A stretch of DNA of 64,000 bases from Saprospiraceae bacterium (GCA_016714445.1 JADJNF010000009.1:186001-250000); one strand, 5' to 3'; positions 26,285 to 36,770 are shown, counted from the first letter of the stretch. Program-made: numbers and translations. Notes: a model not told the origin generated them from the sequence alone.

Positions 26285-29200
26285 TACTGCCATATAGTAC
26301 CATCTGATAATACCAATTCTGCAAAGACGATAAACACCCCAGGTTGAACATCTTTGCCATTAAATGTTCCATCCCAGCCTGAAGTCGGGTCACCAGGTAT
26401 AATATTTTCAACCGCATAAACATTCTCCGCCCATCGGTTAAATATTCGGATGTAGTTTATATTACTTAAACCTCTCACCTGTGGAATATAAAACCTGCTG
26501 TTACCGTTGGATGATGATGGTAAAAATATATTCGGGATGGACTTTTCAATATCATTTTTTACTTTCACCAATACTGATGCAACCTCTTTACACTGACCAT
26601 TTATACTATACTCAACCTTGTACACTGTATTTAAAAATGGACGGACCCATAATTCTGTACACCCTGCGCAGATCAGGGAATCCCTGACAAACCAATTCAT
26701 AATGGCCATTCCACTTACATCCGGGTCGAACTTTGGCTTTAGTAACACTGAATCACCAAACAATATCAATATTTCACTTTCAATATCAAGTTGTAAATTA
26801 GCCCCTTCGCCAAGAGTCACCACTTCATTAACTTTACATCCAAGGCTATCCTTGATTTCAAATCTGTAAACTCCCGGGCTTAGGTTGAAAAATTCTGTTT
26901 GGCCATTTCTATCTGCTCCGTTTAAAAACACCATAAATGGACCAATACTATTAAATCCGTTTAATAAAATTTTTCCGTTCCTGACGAGATCACAATCCGG
27001 TGGATAAGATTCTAGATCTACCTGAGTAAATTGCTGTGGTGTTTCAGATATTTCTATATTTTCATTTGAAATACAGCCATTAGATAAATTCTCAATCTGA
27101 ACCAAATAGTCTCCGGCTTTATCCACTTCAATAATAAAATCATTTACCTGACGGATGATGTTTCCTGTGGTGGTAGACCAATTGACCTTAAAATCAATGG
27201 GAAGAACTGTCGCAGAAGCATCCAATACAACTCGTTTAGTTTCACATTGTATGTCACCTCTTTTATCTACAATAATTTTAACTTTTGACGTATCCACCAA
27301 GACTTCTATCAAGACTGAATCTTTGCATTTATTGCTATTGGAAACAATCAGCGTATAAAAACCTCCTTCGGACGTAAGTAAGGAATTCCCACCAATCGTA
27401 GCACCTGATGGATTTCTCCATTGATACATCACATCACTTTCCAGACTGGAAGCCTGAAGCAATGCCAATGGGTGAACACAAGTGATGGTATCATTTATAA
27501 AAGAGAATCCTGGTGGACGTGAATCTATACCTACATAAAAAGCCTTTTCTTCACTGGGGCAACCATTTTTACCCGACACCTGAACGCTATAGTTACCTGT
27601 TATATTAGTTGAAGGTGATGCTTCAGAAATTATGCTGCCGGAAGGAAATATCCATTTGTATTTTGTTATTTCAACATTAGAAAATACTTCCAAAATCAAA
27701 GCACTGGTATCACATGACAATAAAATGGTATCAGGAATATTGATTTCTGCCTTTTCGATATCTTGCTCAACAACTATGTCTGACACCGCTGTACAGCCAT
27801 TGATACCTGTCACCGTTACGGAATATATACCAGGCAAAAACACCTTTGGGTTACGCAAGTCGCTTTCAAATCCTTCCGGCCCGGACCAATTAAATGCACT
27901 TACAGGTGTTAATGGTATGACGCCTATATTAATTTTGCCTTTATCACAGGTCAGTGTATCTGTAAAATACTCAAAAACCGGAACATCAATGGCTTTTTCA
28001 ATATCAAATATTTCATTGGTCACACAATAGTTTTCACCAGTGATTTTGAGATAATATTTGCCAGGTTCGGATACATCCAATCGCCCATCGGTCTTAACAT
28101 CTATAATATTAGGACCATTCCATAGATAAGAGATGGCATTTTTGTCCAACACAACACCCAGACTAATCACAGGATTGAAGCAATCTATGGTATCGGAAAG
28201 TTGTTGAATTACCAATGGAGGTTCGATATCCCGGAGCACTGTCACTTGTCCTTCTGTTGTGCATTGTTCTTCGTTGGTGATGGTAAATCTATATATTCCG
28301 TCAAAAGAAGTATTGAAAGTCAACTGTCCGTCGGGAATGCTCTCAGGATTGGATGTATTTGCCCAAATCAATGTGGTAAAGGAAGATGTTGGTGTAATAT
28401 TAATATTGGATAACAAATCTTTACAGTTAATAACGGATGCTGTGGATTGGTAAGTTGGAAACAATTTATCTTCAATCACTGTCACCGAAACGCTGCTTTT
28501 GCATTGATTGAGACCTGTCACTTCTGCAATATACTCCCCAGGTTGCGACACCAAAATCTCATTTCCGATCATGTTTCCTGGTAACCAATTTATGGTACCC
28601 GCCAAAGGATCAAAATTGGTATTTAATTCTACTTGCGTTCGTGTACAAGTGAGCGTATCGGGTGGCAGAACCATAAAAACAGGAGGAATAGTATCATATC
28701 CCACTACAAAATTTATACTTGTTTTGCATCCATTTGGTGCAACGCCATCCAAAATGTAATTACCACCATTAAAAGCATACACATTTGTGCCTGCTCTTTC
28801 ATAACCTAAAGGACCTTTCCAGGTAAACACAGTACCACCTTGTGATGAAATGCCTTGCAATAAAAATGAATCCTGGTTACATTTAATTGGAGTGAATAGC
28901 TTGTCAATTACAGGCAGAGTATCATTTCTTATCACTTCAAAACTTCCTGTAGAAATACAATTTTTAATATTGGTAAGAGAAAAGGTATAGGTGCCTGTTT
29001 GGGTAACGAAAGGCGAAAATGCATTAGAATTAAAACCTGGGCCCGAATATATAATAGATTTCACATCAGGATTAAGCAACATTATCTGTATGCTGTCCTT
29101 TTTACAATCCAATGTATCTAAACGAATTTCAGGCATACTATAAATCCTGTCATCTATTACTTCAAAATCAACTTCATTTGTACAAGTAGAGTTTATGTCT

Positions 29201-31665
29201 GTGATTGTAACCCTATAAGTTCCACCAGCAACGATATCAGGTTCCGGCACATTATTACTCAATAACCCGGGACCATCCCATAAATATGAATATGTGCCAT
29301 TTTCAGTCAACACTTTTACACGTACAGTATCAAAACCGCATTTCAGGCTATCAATCCTAAACACGGCTTCCGGTACATCAATAGAATTTGACACGGTTAT
29401 GGAATTTTGTCCAATACAACCATTTTCACTGGAGTAAGTAACCGTATAAATGCCAGCTTCACCTACTTTTGGCGAAAATTCTGTGCTGCTAAACAGTCCC
29501 GGCCCTTGCCAAACCGCAGAGGTAAGCGGTCGTTCAGAGCTTAGAACAATAAAAACAGAGTCAACTAAACAAGATAATAAATCTGAAGATAAGCTTACTA
29601 CAGGAACGATAGTATCCATGACTACCTCAAAATCCGATGAAGATGAACACCCATTTTCAGATGATGTTATTTTTACATTAAAAATTCCGCCTTGTGAAAT
29701 AACCGGAGCAGGAGATGATGTGTTTAAACCCGGGCCGGTCCAAAGGTAAGATGAAATAACCCGATCAGAGACCAGTTCAGGTGTTACTGAAACCTTAGAA
29801 CAAGTCAGTGAATCAGAACTCAAACGGATGAACATTGGTGGTAAAATATTATCTGTAACGTTAACATCAAATGCCCGTTGACATCCGTTTTTCATATCAG
29901 TGATCGTGACTGAGTATAAACCCGCAGTATGTACTACAGGGTTTTGGGATTGAAAATACAAAGGATCTACCCCTGTCCATCTAAATTGAAAATTCCTGTC
30001 TGATGGAGTAAAAACCATAATATTTGCTGAATCCTTAGTACAGGTGATTGTGTCAGACTTAAATGTTGGGGACGGGAAAATAATGTCTTGATTAATAAAA
30101 ACAGAATCTACAGCACTACAACCATTTTCCCCGACAACATTTAAATAGTACCAACCAGGATTCCAAACCTTAAGACCCATGTCTGTAGGATTTGATGGAA
30201 AAAAATCTTTTGATGTCCAGTTTTTACTCAACACAGGTTTTGAAACCATATCCTGTATAAGTACCGTATCTTTGATACAATTTAAAGTATCTCCTAATAA
30301 AGTTATAACAGGAAAACTATCATCAATGAATATTTCTTTAAGCGTGGTATCCCTGCATTCGTACTCAGATGATGTGGCAGTTATTTCAAGGTAATACGTA
30401 CCTTTTGTTTTTGCATCGACTATAACATCATTTACGTTGCCCTGAATGACACCATCATTGCTAAACCATCTATACTTCAGATCATCTATAACGGTACCAT
30501 GGTTCGAACCTTGCAGAGCAATGGTATTTCCGCTACAATTGATGGAGTCACGATCTGACTGAATCGAAGCTTTCAGATGTATCACTTTTAGATCTAAACT
30601 AACCAAAGAGTCACAACCTTGTTTATCAAATACAACATCATACAAGCCAGTGCTGTCAAACACTTGATTATTAATGACATAAGACTGTCCTTTACAAATA
30701 TATTTTGTAATATTGACTGCAGGTATGGGCTCGCTGATGGTCACCTGCATACAGCTGTCAGATACCGCCGCACACGCCCCTTGTTTAAAAAAATATTCCT
30801 GAAGTGAGACTAAATCATACCGAGCACCCGGAGATGGTAAAATCGATGACTGAAGTTTGTAGGATTGTATACCACAAATGGTGTAATTACCAGCAGCGGC
30901 TGAAGTCAGATTTAAATTATTCTGATATCCTATAATCGTGCTGTCCTTGAATATAACATTGCTATAATCATATAATATAGAATTAAATTGGTTGCCTGGA
31001 AATGTTTTATCTATCTGCACAGCCAGTGAAGCGTCACCTTGACAGGAATTCAAATCAGAATTTGTAATCCACCCGGGATTAAGAAAACATTCACCACATG
31101 TGATCCCTTGTTCCTGACAGAAAATAAGTTCTGCATCCAAAAGTGTTCCTTTTCCGGAGTCTTCAAAGTCAATACATCTTAATGTCCACGTACCATTGAC
31201 TGGCCCGATATCAAAATCTTCAAGACATCCAAAATATGGATAGTACTGCCCGGTATAGGTATTGAGACTTTGCCAAAGTTGGTCATTTTCCCATTTTGGT
31301 AAAAATCCGGGATCAGGGGCCGCTGATGCACCACAAGGCACAAAGGTGACATCCCAAACAATCAACGGTGTATTGGTAGCAACTATATCTCCACCGACCA
31401 ATATGATTTTCTCACCGGCCGGAGATATTAATTCGATAAATAGTTCTTTCATGAATGGGTGTCTGAACTTGAGTCTAACACCGCAAAGTCCCTGCAATGG
31501 TGAAGATAGACTATTATTTACCGCATCCGCAACAATTATGGAAACATTAGTAGTATCAGCATCAAAATTATCCTTATCATCAATAAGATAAGTTTTTGTG
31601 AGTCCACATTGCGATTTCCCCCAAAATGAAAATATGCAAAGTAATAAAATCAAAATTAACCTCAT
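26257..31665 (-). CDS. Giant repeat surface protein with P-domain and T9SS type B tag
   Basis: An 1802-residue secreted protein. After a signal peptide (MRLILILLLCIFSFWGKSQ) comes a proprotein-convertase P-domain-like jelly roll (about 20-185; LQGLCGVRLKFRHPFMKELFIELISP, NGTWTLRCIDFEDSGKGTLL, cited in part). From about 330 to 1600 there are some 15 imperfect repeats of around 80 residues. Most open with DTLxC or DSxxC plus KDS, contain YxWxGPG and close near NGC, so each has a likely Cys pair, as in Ig-like/SprB-type adhesin repeats. The end (NIFLPSSSNGNSRFYIP...SGWDGTFNGKDVQPGVFIVF) is a gliding-motility-associated type B sorting domain. Probably an adhesin or sheath-like surface protein. 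Confidence 0.92.
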   Translation of the reverse strand: MRLILILLLCIFSFWGKSQCGLTKTYLIDDKDNFDADTTNVSIIVADAVNNSLSSPLQGLCGVRLKFRHPFMKELFIELISPAGEKIILVGGDIVATNTPLIVWDVTFVPCGASAAPDPGFLPKWENDQLWQSLNTYTGQYYPYFGCLEDFDIGPVNGTWTLRCIDFEDSGKGTLLDAELIFCQEQGITCGECFLNPGWITNSDLNSCQGDASLAVQIDKTFPGNQFNSILYDYSNVIFKDSTIIGYQNNLNLTSAAAGNYTICGIQSYKLQSSILPSPGARYDLVSLQEYFFKQGACAAVSDSCMQVTISEPIPAVNITKYICKGQSYVINNQVFDSTGLYDVVFDKQGCDSLVSLDLKVIHLKASIQSDRDSINCSGNTIALQGSNHGTVIDDLKYRWFSNDGVIQGNVNDVIVDAKTKGTYYLEITATSSEYECRDTTLKEIFIDDSFPVITLLGDTLNCIKDTVLIQDMVSKPVLSKNWTSKDFFPSNPTDMGLKVWNPGWYYLNVVGENGCSAVDSVFINQDIIFPSPTFKSDTITCTKDSANIMVFTPSDRNFQFRWTGVDPLYFQSQNPVVHTAGLYSVTITDMKNGCQRAFDVNVTDNILPPMFIRLSSDSLTCSKVSVTPELVSDRVISSYLWTGPGLNTSSPAPVISQGGIFNVKITSSENGCSSSSDFEVVMDTIVPVVSLSSDLLSCLVDSVFIVLSSERPLTSAVWQGPGLFSSTEFSPKVGEAGIYTVTYSSENGCIGQNSITVSNSIDVPEAVFRIDSLKCGFDTVRVKVLTENGTYSYLWDGPGLLSNNVPEPDIVAGGTYRVTITDINSTCTNEVDFEVIDDRIYSMPEIRLDTLDCKKDSIQIMLLNPDVKSIIYSGPGFNSNAFSPFVTQTGTYTFSLTNIKNCISTGSFEVIRNDTLPVIDKLFTPIKCNQDSFLLQGISSQGGTVFTWKGPLGYERAGTNVYAFNGGNYILDGVAPNGCKTSINFVVGYDTIPPVFMVLPPDTLTCTRTQVELNTNFDPLAGTINWLPGNMIGNEILVSQPGEYIAEVTGLNQCKSSVSVTVIEDKLFPTYQSTASVINCKDLLSNINITPTSSFTTLIWANTSNPESIPDGQLTFNTSFDGIYRFTITNEEQCTTEGQVTVLRDIEPPLVIQQLSDTIDCFNPVISLGVVLDKNAISYLWNGPNIIDVKTDGRLDVSEPGKYYLKITGENYCVTNEIFDIEKAIDVPVFEYFTDTLTCDKGKINIGVIPLTPVSAFNWSGPEGFESDLRNPKVFLPGIYSVTVTGINGCTAVSDIVVEQDIEKAEINIPDTILLSCDTSALILEVFSNVEITKYKWIFPSGSIISEASPSTNITGNYSVQVSGKNGCPSEEKAFYVGIDSRPPGFSFINDTITCVHPLALLQASSLESDVMYQWRNPSGATIGGNSLLTSEGGFYTLIVSNSNKCKDSVLIEVLVDTSKVKIIVDKRGDIQCETKRVVLDASATVLPIDFKVNWSTTTGNIIRQVNDFIIEVDKAGDYLVQIENLSNGCISNENIEISETPQQFTQVDLESYPPDCDLVRNGKILLNGFNSIGPFMVFLNGADRNGQTEFFNLSPGVYRFEIKDSLGCKVNEVVTLGEGANLQLDIESEILILFGDSVLLKPKFDPDVSGMAIMNWFVRDSLICAGCTELWVRPFLNTVYKVEYSINGQCKEVASVLVKVKNDIEKSIPNIFLPSSSNGNSRFYIPQVRGLSNINYIRIFNRWAENVYAVENIIPGDPTSGWDGTFNGKDVQPGVFIVFAELVLSDGTIWQYQGDVTLVR

Positions 31666-31732
31666 AAGTAAAATCTTTGAAGTATAAAAAAAAACAATTA
31701 CTAGCTCAAAGGGAAATCTGACTTACAAGATG

Positions 31733-31740
31733 CAAAAATA
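31733..31740 (-). promoter_or_regulatory. -7 promoter element of the giant surface protein gene
   Basis: CAAAAATA (TATTTTTG on the minus strand) matches TAnnTTTG, with a CAA at 31757-31759 as a possible -33 TTG. The leader would be about 60 bases. Confidence 0.5.
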
Positions 31741-31874
31741 GTTTAAAAATCATTACCAATCACATATTTATACATTTTGTAATGATTTGCGTCACTATGT
31801 TTTACAGATTGGTTGATTAGCCATACCTTAGCACTAATTTATTAATTGAATTTAGAAAAGAAAACAAGATAAGT

Positions 31875-33317
31875 ATGAATAAGGTTTTAGTGGCTAATAG
31901 AGGTGAAATAGCCTGCAGAGTAATAAAAACCCTAAAAAAACTGGGCATAACCAGCGTGGCTGTATATTCCGATGCAGACAAGGATGCATTACATGTTAAA
32001 ATGGCTGATGAAGCATATAATATCGGCCCTGCCCCCAGTTCAGAATCCTACTTAAAACAAGACAAAATTATAGATATTTGTGTAGATAAAAATGTTGATG
32101 CTGTACATCCCGGATATGGTTTCCTGAGCGAAAATTCAGGCTTTGCATTAAAACTACAGGATCATAATATTAAATTGATCGGGCCTTCAGCCTATTCTAT
32201 GGATATCATGGGAGACAAATTATCAGCCAAAGATGCTGTAAAGGGTTTTGGTATCCCAATGGTACCAGGTACTGATTACGCTATTACAGATATTAAAAAA
32301 GCAAAAGAAATTGCTGAAGAAATCGGTTATCCCGTGCTGGTAAAAGCTTCAGCAGGTGGCGGTGGTAAAGGGATGAAACTAGTAGAGTCATCCGCAGAAT
32401 TTGAAGACCAGATGCAGCTTGCCATCAATGAAGCCACTTCATCATTTGGAAACGGGGCCGTTTTCATCGAAAAATTTGTAACTAGCCCTAGACACATTGA
32501 AATTCAAATTCTGGCAGATTGTTTTGGTAATACCGTATATCTTTTTGAGCGGGAATGTAGTATACAAAGAAGACATCAGAAAGTGGTCGAAGAAGCCCCG
32601 AGTGCTATACTCACGCCTGAAATTAGAAAAGCCATGGGAGAAGCAGCAGTCAAAGTGGCCAAAGCTGCCAGATATGAAGGAGCCGGCACGGTAGAATTTC
32701 TTATGGATGACCAATTGAACTTTTATTTCCTGGAGATGAATACCAGACTTCAGGTAGAACATCCCGTAACAGAAATGATCACCGGGCTTGATCTGGTAGA
32801 GGAGCAAATAAAAATAGCCAAAGGAGAAGCATTGTCTTTTAGCCAGGAAGATTTGAACATTCATGGTCATGCCATCGAACTGAGAGTATATGCCGAAGAT
32901 CCATATGATAATTTTGTGCCAAGCATCAATACATTATTAAAATATAAATTGCCGGAAGGAGATGGTATAAGGGTTGACAACGGGTATGAAGAAGGTGCCC
33001 GAATTCCAATATACTATGACCCGATGTTGGCAAAACTTACTGTACATGGTCCAACCAGAAAAGCTGCCATAGAAAAAATGTTACTAGCCATACAACATTA
33101 TGAAATAGAAGGTATTGCTTCTACCCTTGATTTTGGCGCTTTTGTGATGAAGCATCCTGACTTTGTCAGTGGCATGTTTGATACTAATTTTGTGAAGAAA
33201 AACTGGCACGCAGATGGTATTAAGGATATGACAAAAGATGAAGCCATGATCGCCTCCTGGTTATCATCATATTTACTGAAGGAATCCGATGAAAAAGTAA
33301 ACGCAGTGTTGTATTAG
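31875..33317 (+). CDS. accC: Biotin carboxylase subunit (acetyl/propionyl-CoA carboxylase)
   Basis: Carboxylates biotin on its carrier protein with ATP and bicarbonate, the first half-reaction of acyl-CoA carboxylase. The 480-residue product has the ATP-grasp fold: N-terminal VLVANRGEIACRVIKTL, the glycine-rich lid KASAGGGGKGMKLV (about 157-170), HIEIQILAD, ECSIQRRHQKVVEEAPS and FLEMNTRLQVEHPVTEMITG (about 275-295) with the bicarbonate/metal ligands, and a biotin carboxylase C-terminal domain. No carrier or carboxyltransferase gene is adjacent, so whether it serves acetyl- or propionyl-CoA cannot be said; accC is used in the broad sense. Confidence 0.93.
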   Translation: MNKVLVANRGEIACRVIKTLKKLGITSVAVYSDADKDALHVKMADEAYNIGPAPSSESYLKQDKIIDICVDKNVDAVHPGYGFLSENSGFALKLQDHNIKLIGPSAYSMDIMGDKLSAKDAVKGFGIPMVPGTDYAITDIKKAKEIAEEIGYPVLVKASAGGGGKGMKLVESSAEFEDQMQLAINEATSSFGNGAVFIEKFVTSPRHIEIQILADCFGNTVYLFERECSIQRRHQKVVEEAPSAILTPEIRKAMGEAAVKVAKAARYEGAGTVEFLMDDQLNFYFLEMNTRLQVEHPVTEMITGLDLVEEQIKIAKGEALSFSQEDLNIHGHAIELRVYAEDPYDNFVPSINTLLKYKLPEGDGIRVDNGYEEGARIPIYYDPMLAKLTVHGPTRKAAIEKMLLAIQHYEIEGIASTLDFGAFVMKHPDFVSGMFDTNFVKKNWHADGIKDMTKDEAMIASWLSSYLLKESDEKVNAVLY

Positions 33318-33957
33318 ACCGGTAGTTTTAATTTTAGTTCCCATGCAGATTCGGACGTATATCATTGTACAACGGTATATTTTAATGATATGGACTTAAT
33401 ACCAAACTTCGCTTTCAAGCGCAGGGTTAAACTTTATAATTTATTGAAGTTTCGGTGTTAGTATATAATAGATTAGAAACATTTTATAAATTATTAAAAT
33501 ATTTTATTAATTGAATTAAAACACAGAATATCAAATACTCAAATAAGATTTACAAAAATACTTAGTTTAAGGTGGTAATTTTTTTTTCAATGGAAGAATA
33601 CCCGGGGCTTCCTCAGATTGGCCTTTTCATTTTTAGTCAGAATTCCATAAAATAGCGTTTAAAACTGAAAACTGTTTGAGCCAAAACGACTGACTGGTGC
33701 GAGTTTAAATAAACGAAGTGGCACAAATGTACAGATCGATGAATAAATACCAAGGGCGAGTTTTTTCAGTTTAGCTTTTTTCTGGAATTTTGGCGTCAAG
33801 AAAATGAAACAGCCTTGATTTTTTGTTTCTTTTGTATTAAGACAAAAGAAAAAGAAAGTTTAATCAAGCTAACAAGAATTATTTACCGTTAAAATATTAA
33901 AATAAAGAACGATATTTAAATTTTGACGATAAAAATTTAGATCCGAAACTTTATAAT
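33318..33957. other. Intergenic region with a composite inverted repeat
   Basis: A 640-base AT-rich spacer between accC and the NlpC/P60 gene. Its second half holds a nested inverted repeat at 33811-33870: inner arms TTTCTTTTGT (33826-33835) and ACAAAAGAAA (33842-33851) around a six-base loop, outer arms AGCCTTGATT and AATCAAGCT. Sequences like this are common between genes in Bacteroidota and may be a dispersed element or a bidirectional terminator. No coding frame is supported. Confidence 0.6.
33811..33870. repeat. Nested inverted repeat
   Basis: Two concentric stems: outer AGCCTTGATT (33811-33820) with AATCAAGCT (33862-33870, one bulged C), inner perfect ten-base stem at 33826-33851. It can form a long hairpin or cruciform, with T- and A-rich flanks suited to termination in either direction. 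Confidence 0.7.
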
Positions 33958-34425
33958 TTATTGACTAAGCACATCCCTGGCCTGTAGAAATCTTTTTGCA
34001 TAGTACGGGTCACTTATTCGGTCTATAACAACACCCTTTGCCACAGAAGAATGTATAAAATACAAAGTATCATTACTCCAATGATGTACCATACCAACAT
34101 GTCCCGGCCGGTTATTCCTATAATTCCTGCCTTTAAAAACCAGAATATCACCTGGTTTTACCTCTTTAATATCTTTAACCCTTTTACCATCGTGGATTTG
34201 TGTTACTGAACTTCTTGTTACGTTTTTACCAATTCCTGCCATAATATATTTAACAAATCCGGAGCAGTCAAAAATACTTTTTCCAACCTTAGATCTGTAT
34301 CTCAATCCAAGATACTTTTCAGCATTTTTTATCAATTCCACACGCTTATCAACCACCAATTCAGGATTAGTTTGATTGAATACTTGAATTGGTATAAATA
34401 AAATAAGTATTAGTAAATACTTCAT
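33958..34425 (-). CDS. Secreted NlpC/P60 (C40) cysteine peptidase
   Basis: A small peptidoglycan endopeptidase of 155 residues that would cut the gamma-D-Glu to meso-DAP link. A signal peptide (MKYLLILILFIPIQVFNQ) is followed by the C40 domain: catalytic Cys in SIFDCSGFVKYIM (about residue 54), catalytic His in RPGHVGMVHHW (about 109) and a third polar residue in LYFIHSSVAKG. No separate binding domain (SH3, LysM) is present, so it is a minimal version. It is monocistronic, flanked by long non-coding regions. Confidence 0.92.
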   Translation of the reverse strand: MKYLLILILFIPIQVFNQTNPELVVDKRVELIKNAEKYLGLRYRSKVGKSIFDCSGFVKYIMAGIGKNVTRSSVTQIHDGKRVKDIKEVKPGDILVFKGRNYRNNRPGHVGMVHHWSNDTLYFIHSSVAKGVVIDRISDPYYAKRFLQARDVLSQ

Positions 34426-34995
34426 TTTGAACTAATTTTACAGAAAAAATATACTTCTCAGCATAAATTCCAGACTATATTACACGATTGCACAGGGCAA
34501 ATTAACGATTTTTTTCAATTATATAGTATAACTAATACATGTTAAACCAAATAAAAGTGTATTAGTTGAAATACTATAATCAGTCAGAAGATACACAATT
34601 ATAAAACATAAATCTAAAAATACAATACAACTTCATTAATTGATTTATAAACGTATTTCGATTTTTGTAATCACATTAAAGGATATTAATACCCACGGCT
34701 AATATGTTTATATATGGTAAAAATTCTACCTCTGGCAAATTTTTCACGATATACAGCTAAATTAAGATAAAAATATAATTTCAATATTAATCTCATTCTA
34801 AAAACTATAATCTGTATAGATCAAACATTTTATATAAATACCGAATATAAGTGTAGTATAATTGCAAAAATTAAAATATAATTCATAAAAGTCATTGATA
34901 CAGGAATTGCAAACATTATGTTAATAAAAAAATAATACATACTTTTGGAACTGCACAAAATTCATATCAACTTTTTTATCAAAACAATAATCATT
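34426..34995. other. Intergenic region upstream of the AGCS symporter gene
   Basis: A 570-base very AT-rich divergent spacer. It contains the -7 promoter element of the symporter gene (34940-34947). No other structured element, RNA gene or coding frame was recognised. Confidence 0.5.
34940..34947 (+). promoter_or_regulatory. -7 promoter element of the AGCS symporter gene
   Basis: TACTTTTG matches TAnnTTTG. The in-frame TTG at 34945 that would lengthen the protein lies inside this element, so the ATG at 34996 is the better start. Confidence 0.6.
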
Positions 34996-36684
34996 ATGAA
35001 ATTTTTCAAAGGATTTTTTACTATTCTATTATTTATTTTATTTAATCACCTGAACGCACAGTCGGACACTATGCCAACCTTAACGGCAGAGCCCGTGGCC
35101 GTGGCAGATACTATAGCAGCAGCAATAGATGCCCCTTCAACAGCAGCCATTGGTTTGGATGAGCGAATAAATCAGGCATTTACGCCATTCGCAAATACCA
35201 TAGAAGGTATCGTTTTATATTCATTTCCGATAGCGGGTACACAAATACCATTAATTGTAATCATATTAAGTTTAGGTGGATTGTTTTTTTCTTTTTATTT
35301 TGGTTTTCCAAGCATAAGAAAATTTGGTTTAGCCCTTAGAGTAGTTCAAGGTAAATATGATGCCATCGAAATGGCTGGTACCCCTGAAGTTCATCCGGAA
35401 GAATCTGTATATACTGTTGACGGAGATATTGTAAAAACTATAAAAGATGAAAACCATCATGGTGAAGTAAGCCATTTTCAGGCTTTAGCCACAGCAGTAT
35501 CGGGTACTGTAGGATTGGGTAATATTGCTGGTGTAACGATTGCTATATCATTGGGTGGGCCAGGTGCTACTTTTTGGATGATAGTCAGCGGATTATTAGG
35601 TATGACATTAAAATTTGTAGAATGTACACTAGGTGTACAATACAGAGATATCAATAAAGATGGGGTAGTTTTCGGCGGACCTATGTACTACTTATCAAAA
35701 GGTCTTAAAGAAAAAGGATATACCGGACTTGGAAAATTTCTGGCAGCATTTTTTGCAGTATTATGTATAGGTGGTTCTTTTGGTGGTGGCAACGCCGCTC
35801 AATCAAATCAGGCTGCTGCACAGATCGCATCTATGCTAGGTATGACGGGTGGAAGTTCAGGATTTATTATTGGTTTGGGTATTGCCATTCTGGTAGGAAT
35901 TACTATCATTGGAGGTATCAAACGAATTGCCACTGTTACTGAAAAACTCGTTCCTTTAATGGCGATTGTTTATATAGTTGCTTGTTTAATAGTGATTGGA
36001 ACCCATATCTCATTTGTTGGCACGGCCTTTAGTCAAATATTCCAACAAGCGTTTAACCCGCAGGCCGGACTAGGTGGTTTGATCGGCGTGCTTGTCATAG
36101 GGTTCAGAAGAGCTGCTTTCTCCAATGAAGCTGGTGCTGGTTCGGCATCCATTGCACACTCCGCAGTGAGAACAAAATACTCTGCATCAGAAGGTTTGGT
36201 GGCTTTGCTGGAACCATTTATTGATACTATAGTGATCTGTACCATGACGGCTCTTGTAATTATAATATTTAATGGCAATGGAGCTTTTGAATATGGTAAT
36301 CAGGCTGTCACTATTAATGGTCAATCATATCAGGGAGCTACCTTAACTTCACTTGCTTTTGGAGAAACTATTTCCTGGTTTCCTCAGGTATTGACCGTTG
36401 CCATATTCCTTTTTGCAGTCTCTACCATGATTTCATGGTCTTATTATGGCCAACAAGCATGGATGTACCTTTTTGGACGAAGCAAGAGTATGGAAATAAC
36501 TTATAAAATATTATTTCTTATCTTTATCATAATTGGTGCTTCTGCAAATATGAGTTCTGTTTGGGGATTTTCTGACGCCATGATTCTGGCCATGGTATTT
36601 CCTAATATGATCGGTTTGTTATTCTTGTTTCCGGTAGTGAAAGATCAGTTGGCAAAATTTGAAAAAGCCATAAAAGACAATTAA
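34996..36684 (+). CDS. Alanine/glycine:cation symporter (AGCS family)
   Basis: A 562-residue inner-membrane carrier that takes up alanine or glycine with Na+ or H+. It has an N-terminal signal-like helix (FKGFFTILLFILFNHLNAQ) and an unusual alanine/threonine-rich exposed stretch (about 23-60) before the first core helix. The AGCS signatures are HFQALATAVSGTVGLGNIAGV (cited in part), GPGATFWMIVSGLLGMTLKFVE, GGSFGGGNAAQSNQAA and FRRAAFSNEAGAGSASIAHSA (cited in part). About eleven membrane helices are visible. It ends in a clear terminator and is probably monocistronic. Confidence 0.95.
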   Translation: MKFFKGFFTILLFILFNHLNAQSDTMPTLTAEPVAVADTIAAAIDAPSTAAIGLDERINQAFTPFANTIEGIVLYSFPIAGTQIPLIVIILSLGGLFFSFYFGFPSIRKFGLALRVVQGKYDAIEMAGTPEVHPEESVYTVDGDIVKTIKDENHHGEVSHFQALATAVSGTVGLGNIAGVTIAISLGGPGATFWMIVSGLLGMTLKFVECTLGVQYRDINKDGVVFGGPMYYLSKGLKEKGYTGLGKFLAAFFAVLCIGGSFGGGNAAQSNQAAAQIASMLGMTGGSSGFIIGLGIAILVGITIIGGIKRIATVTEKLVPLMAIVYIVACLIVIGTHISFVGTAFSQIFQQAFNPQAGLGGLIGVLVIGFRRAAFSNEAGAGSASIAHSAVRTKYSASEGLVALLEPFIDTIVICTMTALVIIIFNGNGAFEYGNQAVTINGQSYQGATLTSLAFGETISWFPQVLTVAIFLFAVSTMISWSYYGQQAWMYLFGRSKSMEITYKILFLIFIIIGASANMSSVWGFSDAMILAMVFPNMIGLLFLFPVVKDQLAKFEKAIKDN

Positions 36685-36711
36685 ATTAAATAGCCACATT
36701 TTTATTAAAAT

Positions 36712-36742
36712 GCCTGATTCCAAAAGTTTCAGGCTTTTTTTT
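36712..36742 (+). terminator. Rho-independent terminator of the AGCS gene
   Basis: Stem GCCTGA (36712-36717) / TCAGGC (36729-36734) with an 11-base loop, followed by eight T residues. Confidence 0.88.
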
Positions 36743-36744
36743 AT

Positions 36745-36752
36745 TAAATTTG
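36745..36752 (+). promoter_or_regulatory. -7 promoter element of folK
   Basis: TAAATTTG matches TAnnTTTG, 19 bases before the folK ATG; it begins right after the T run of the previous terminator. Confidence 0.6.
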
Positions 36753-36770
36753 CGACATAATATATAATAT

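Noticed and set aside
30000..31000. Repeats of the giant surface protein as a DNA-level tandem repeat
   Set aside because: Repeats are recognisable only at the protein level; DNA copies are too diverged to be a recent tandem array.
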